From assembly GCA_002499015.1 (NCBI GenBank), contig DAJY01000021.1:2767-8933 (forward strand): a DNA stretch of 6,167 nucleotides. Reading direction: 5' to 3'. Below the pieces are notes generated by a model. The model saw only the letters and a program-made list of their open reading frames with translations, had not been told where the DNA came from and did not search any database. Shown piece after piece: positions 5,729 to 6,167 of the stretch (position 1 is its first letter; each line of letters opens with the position of its first letter). The DNA is from Euryarchaeota archaeon UBA242 (GTDB lineage: Archaea > Thermoplasmatota > Poseidoniia > Poseidoniales > Poseidoniaceae). The translations under genes were made by a program, and so were the position numbers.

Positions 5729-6167
5729 ATGCGTGGCAAGATTGTAGTCAAATGGGGCGGTGGCCTCATCACTGAAAAGAATCAATTATGTACCGTAAAT
5801 AGAGATGTTATTAGCAACCTCGTTAGTACAATTATCACTTGTCACGATAATGATTTAGACGTGATATTAGTTCATGGCGCAGGTTCTTTTGGCCATCTTA
5901 GAGCGAAACAATGGAGGCTAAATGAAGGTAAATTAGATAGTTCTAATTTTACTGCTGATGAGTTTTGTTCAACCCAAGAACAGGCTGTACAATTAGTAAG
6001 AATGGATATGCTTACTTTAAATTCTATTGTCATGGAAGAATTGACAAAGGCCGATATTAGCGCGGCAGTTCTTCCTCCTCATAATTGGGTTAAGGGTACT
6101 GGAGAAAATTTTGAAGGAGACTTAACTTTCTTTGCAGGAGCACCTGAAGGAATAGTCATGGTAACCT
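5729..6167 (+). CDS. ipk: Isopentenyl phosphate kinase, amino acid kinase family, 3' partial
   Basis: The frame stays open from the ATG at 5729 to the window edge, giving 146 residues of an expected 250-265. IPK phosphorylates isopentenyl phosphate with ATP to isopentenyl diphosphate, the last step of the archaeal alternative mevalonate pathways that feed ether-lipid synthesis. Evidence is the N-terminal KIVVKWGGGLITEK (Lys8 and the glycine loop of amino acid kinases) and VHGAGSFGH (48-56). The latter is the IPK signature, whose final His56 matches the catalytic histidine (His60) of the Methanocaldococcus enzyme. The usual KxGGS loop reads KWGGG here, so the serine is replaced by glycine. GGGAG (5719-5723), five bases before the ATG, decides the start; an in-frame ATG at 5705 would place that site inside the gene. 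A TATA-like TTATACT (5694-5700) is close upstream. Cytoplasmic. The family call is strong despite truncation. Confidence 0.88.
   Translation, partial: MRGKIVVKWGGGLITEKNQLCTVNRDVISNLVSTIITCHDNDLDVILVHGAGSFGHLRAKQWRLNEGKLDSSNFTADEFCSTQEQAVQLVRMDMLTLNSIVMEELTKADISAAVLPPHNWVKGTGENFEGDLTFFAGAPEGIVMVT

Overview
The window looks archaeal, most likely a marine Thermoplasmatota such as Marine Group II/III (Poseidoniia-like). This is an inference from gene content: an archaeal SCP2-type thiolase coupled to a DUF35-like partner, a Tpt1/KptA RNA 2'-phosphotransferase with a euryarchaeal-style N-terminal zinc knuckle, an isopentenyl phosphate kinase of the archaeal mevalonate route, several small zinc-ribbon proteins, and TATA-like boxes about 45-55 bases upstream of starts. 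Base composition is moderately AT-rich throughout, with no obvious compositional break. No rRNA, tRNA, insertion sequence, integrase or CRISPR array was seen.

Layout. Positions 1-1970 hold a minus-strand two-gene operon: a thiolase (801-1970) followed, through a 4-base ATGA overlap, by a DUF35-like OB-fold protein that runs off the left edge (1-804). A 148-base divergent promoter region separates it from the plus-strand kptA/tpt1 gene (2119-2895). Next on the plus strand is an unrecognised protein with zinc ribbons at both ends (3006-4022), and then a clear MreB/MamK-type bacterial actin homologue (4149-5186). A convergent small coiled-coil plus zinc-ribbon gene (5210-5545, minus) meets the actin gene across a short hairpin. 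A further divergent promoter region leads to an isopentenyl phosphate kinase (5729-6167, plus) cut by the right edge.

How the parts fit. The two ends suit isoprenoid lipid synthesis: thiolase with a DUF35 partner (acetoacetyl-CoA/HMG-CoA formation in archaea) and IPK (isopentenyl diphosphate formation). kptA is an RNA-processing enzyme. The middle is the unusual part. A MamK-like actin is flanked by two uncharacterised zinc-ribbon proteins. One carries a central domain whose pattern recalls phage structural modules, followed by a TerB-like acidic helical segment. The actin has its own promoter, with a 7-bp-arm palindrome sitting over the TATA element. This trio is the best candidate for an undescribed cytoskeletal or scaffolding system, although only the actin assignment is firm.
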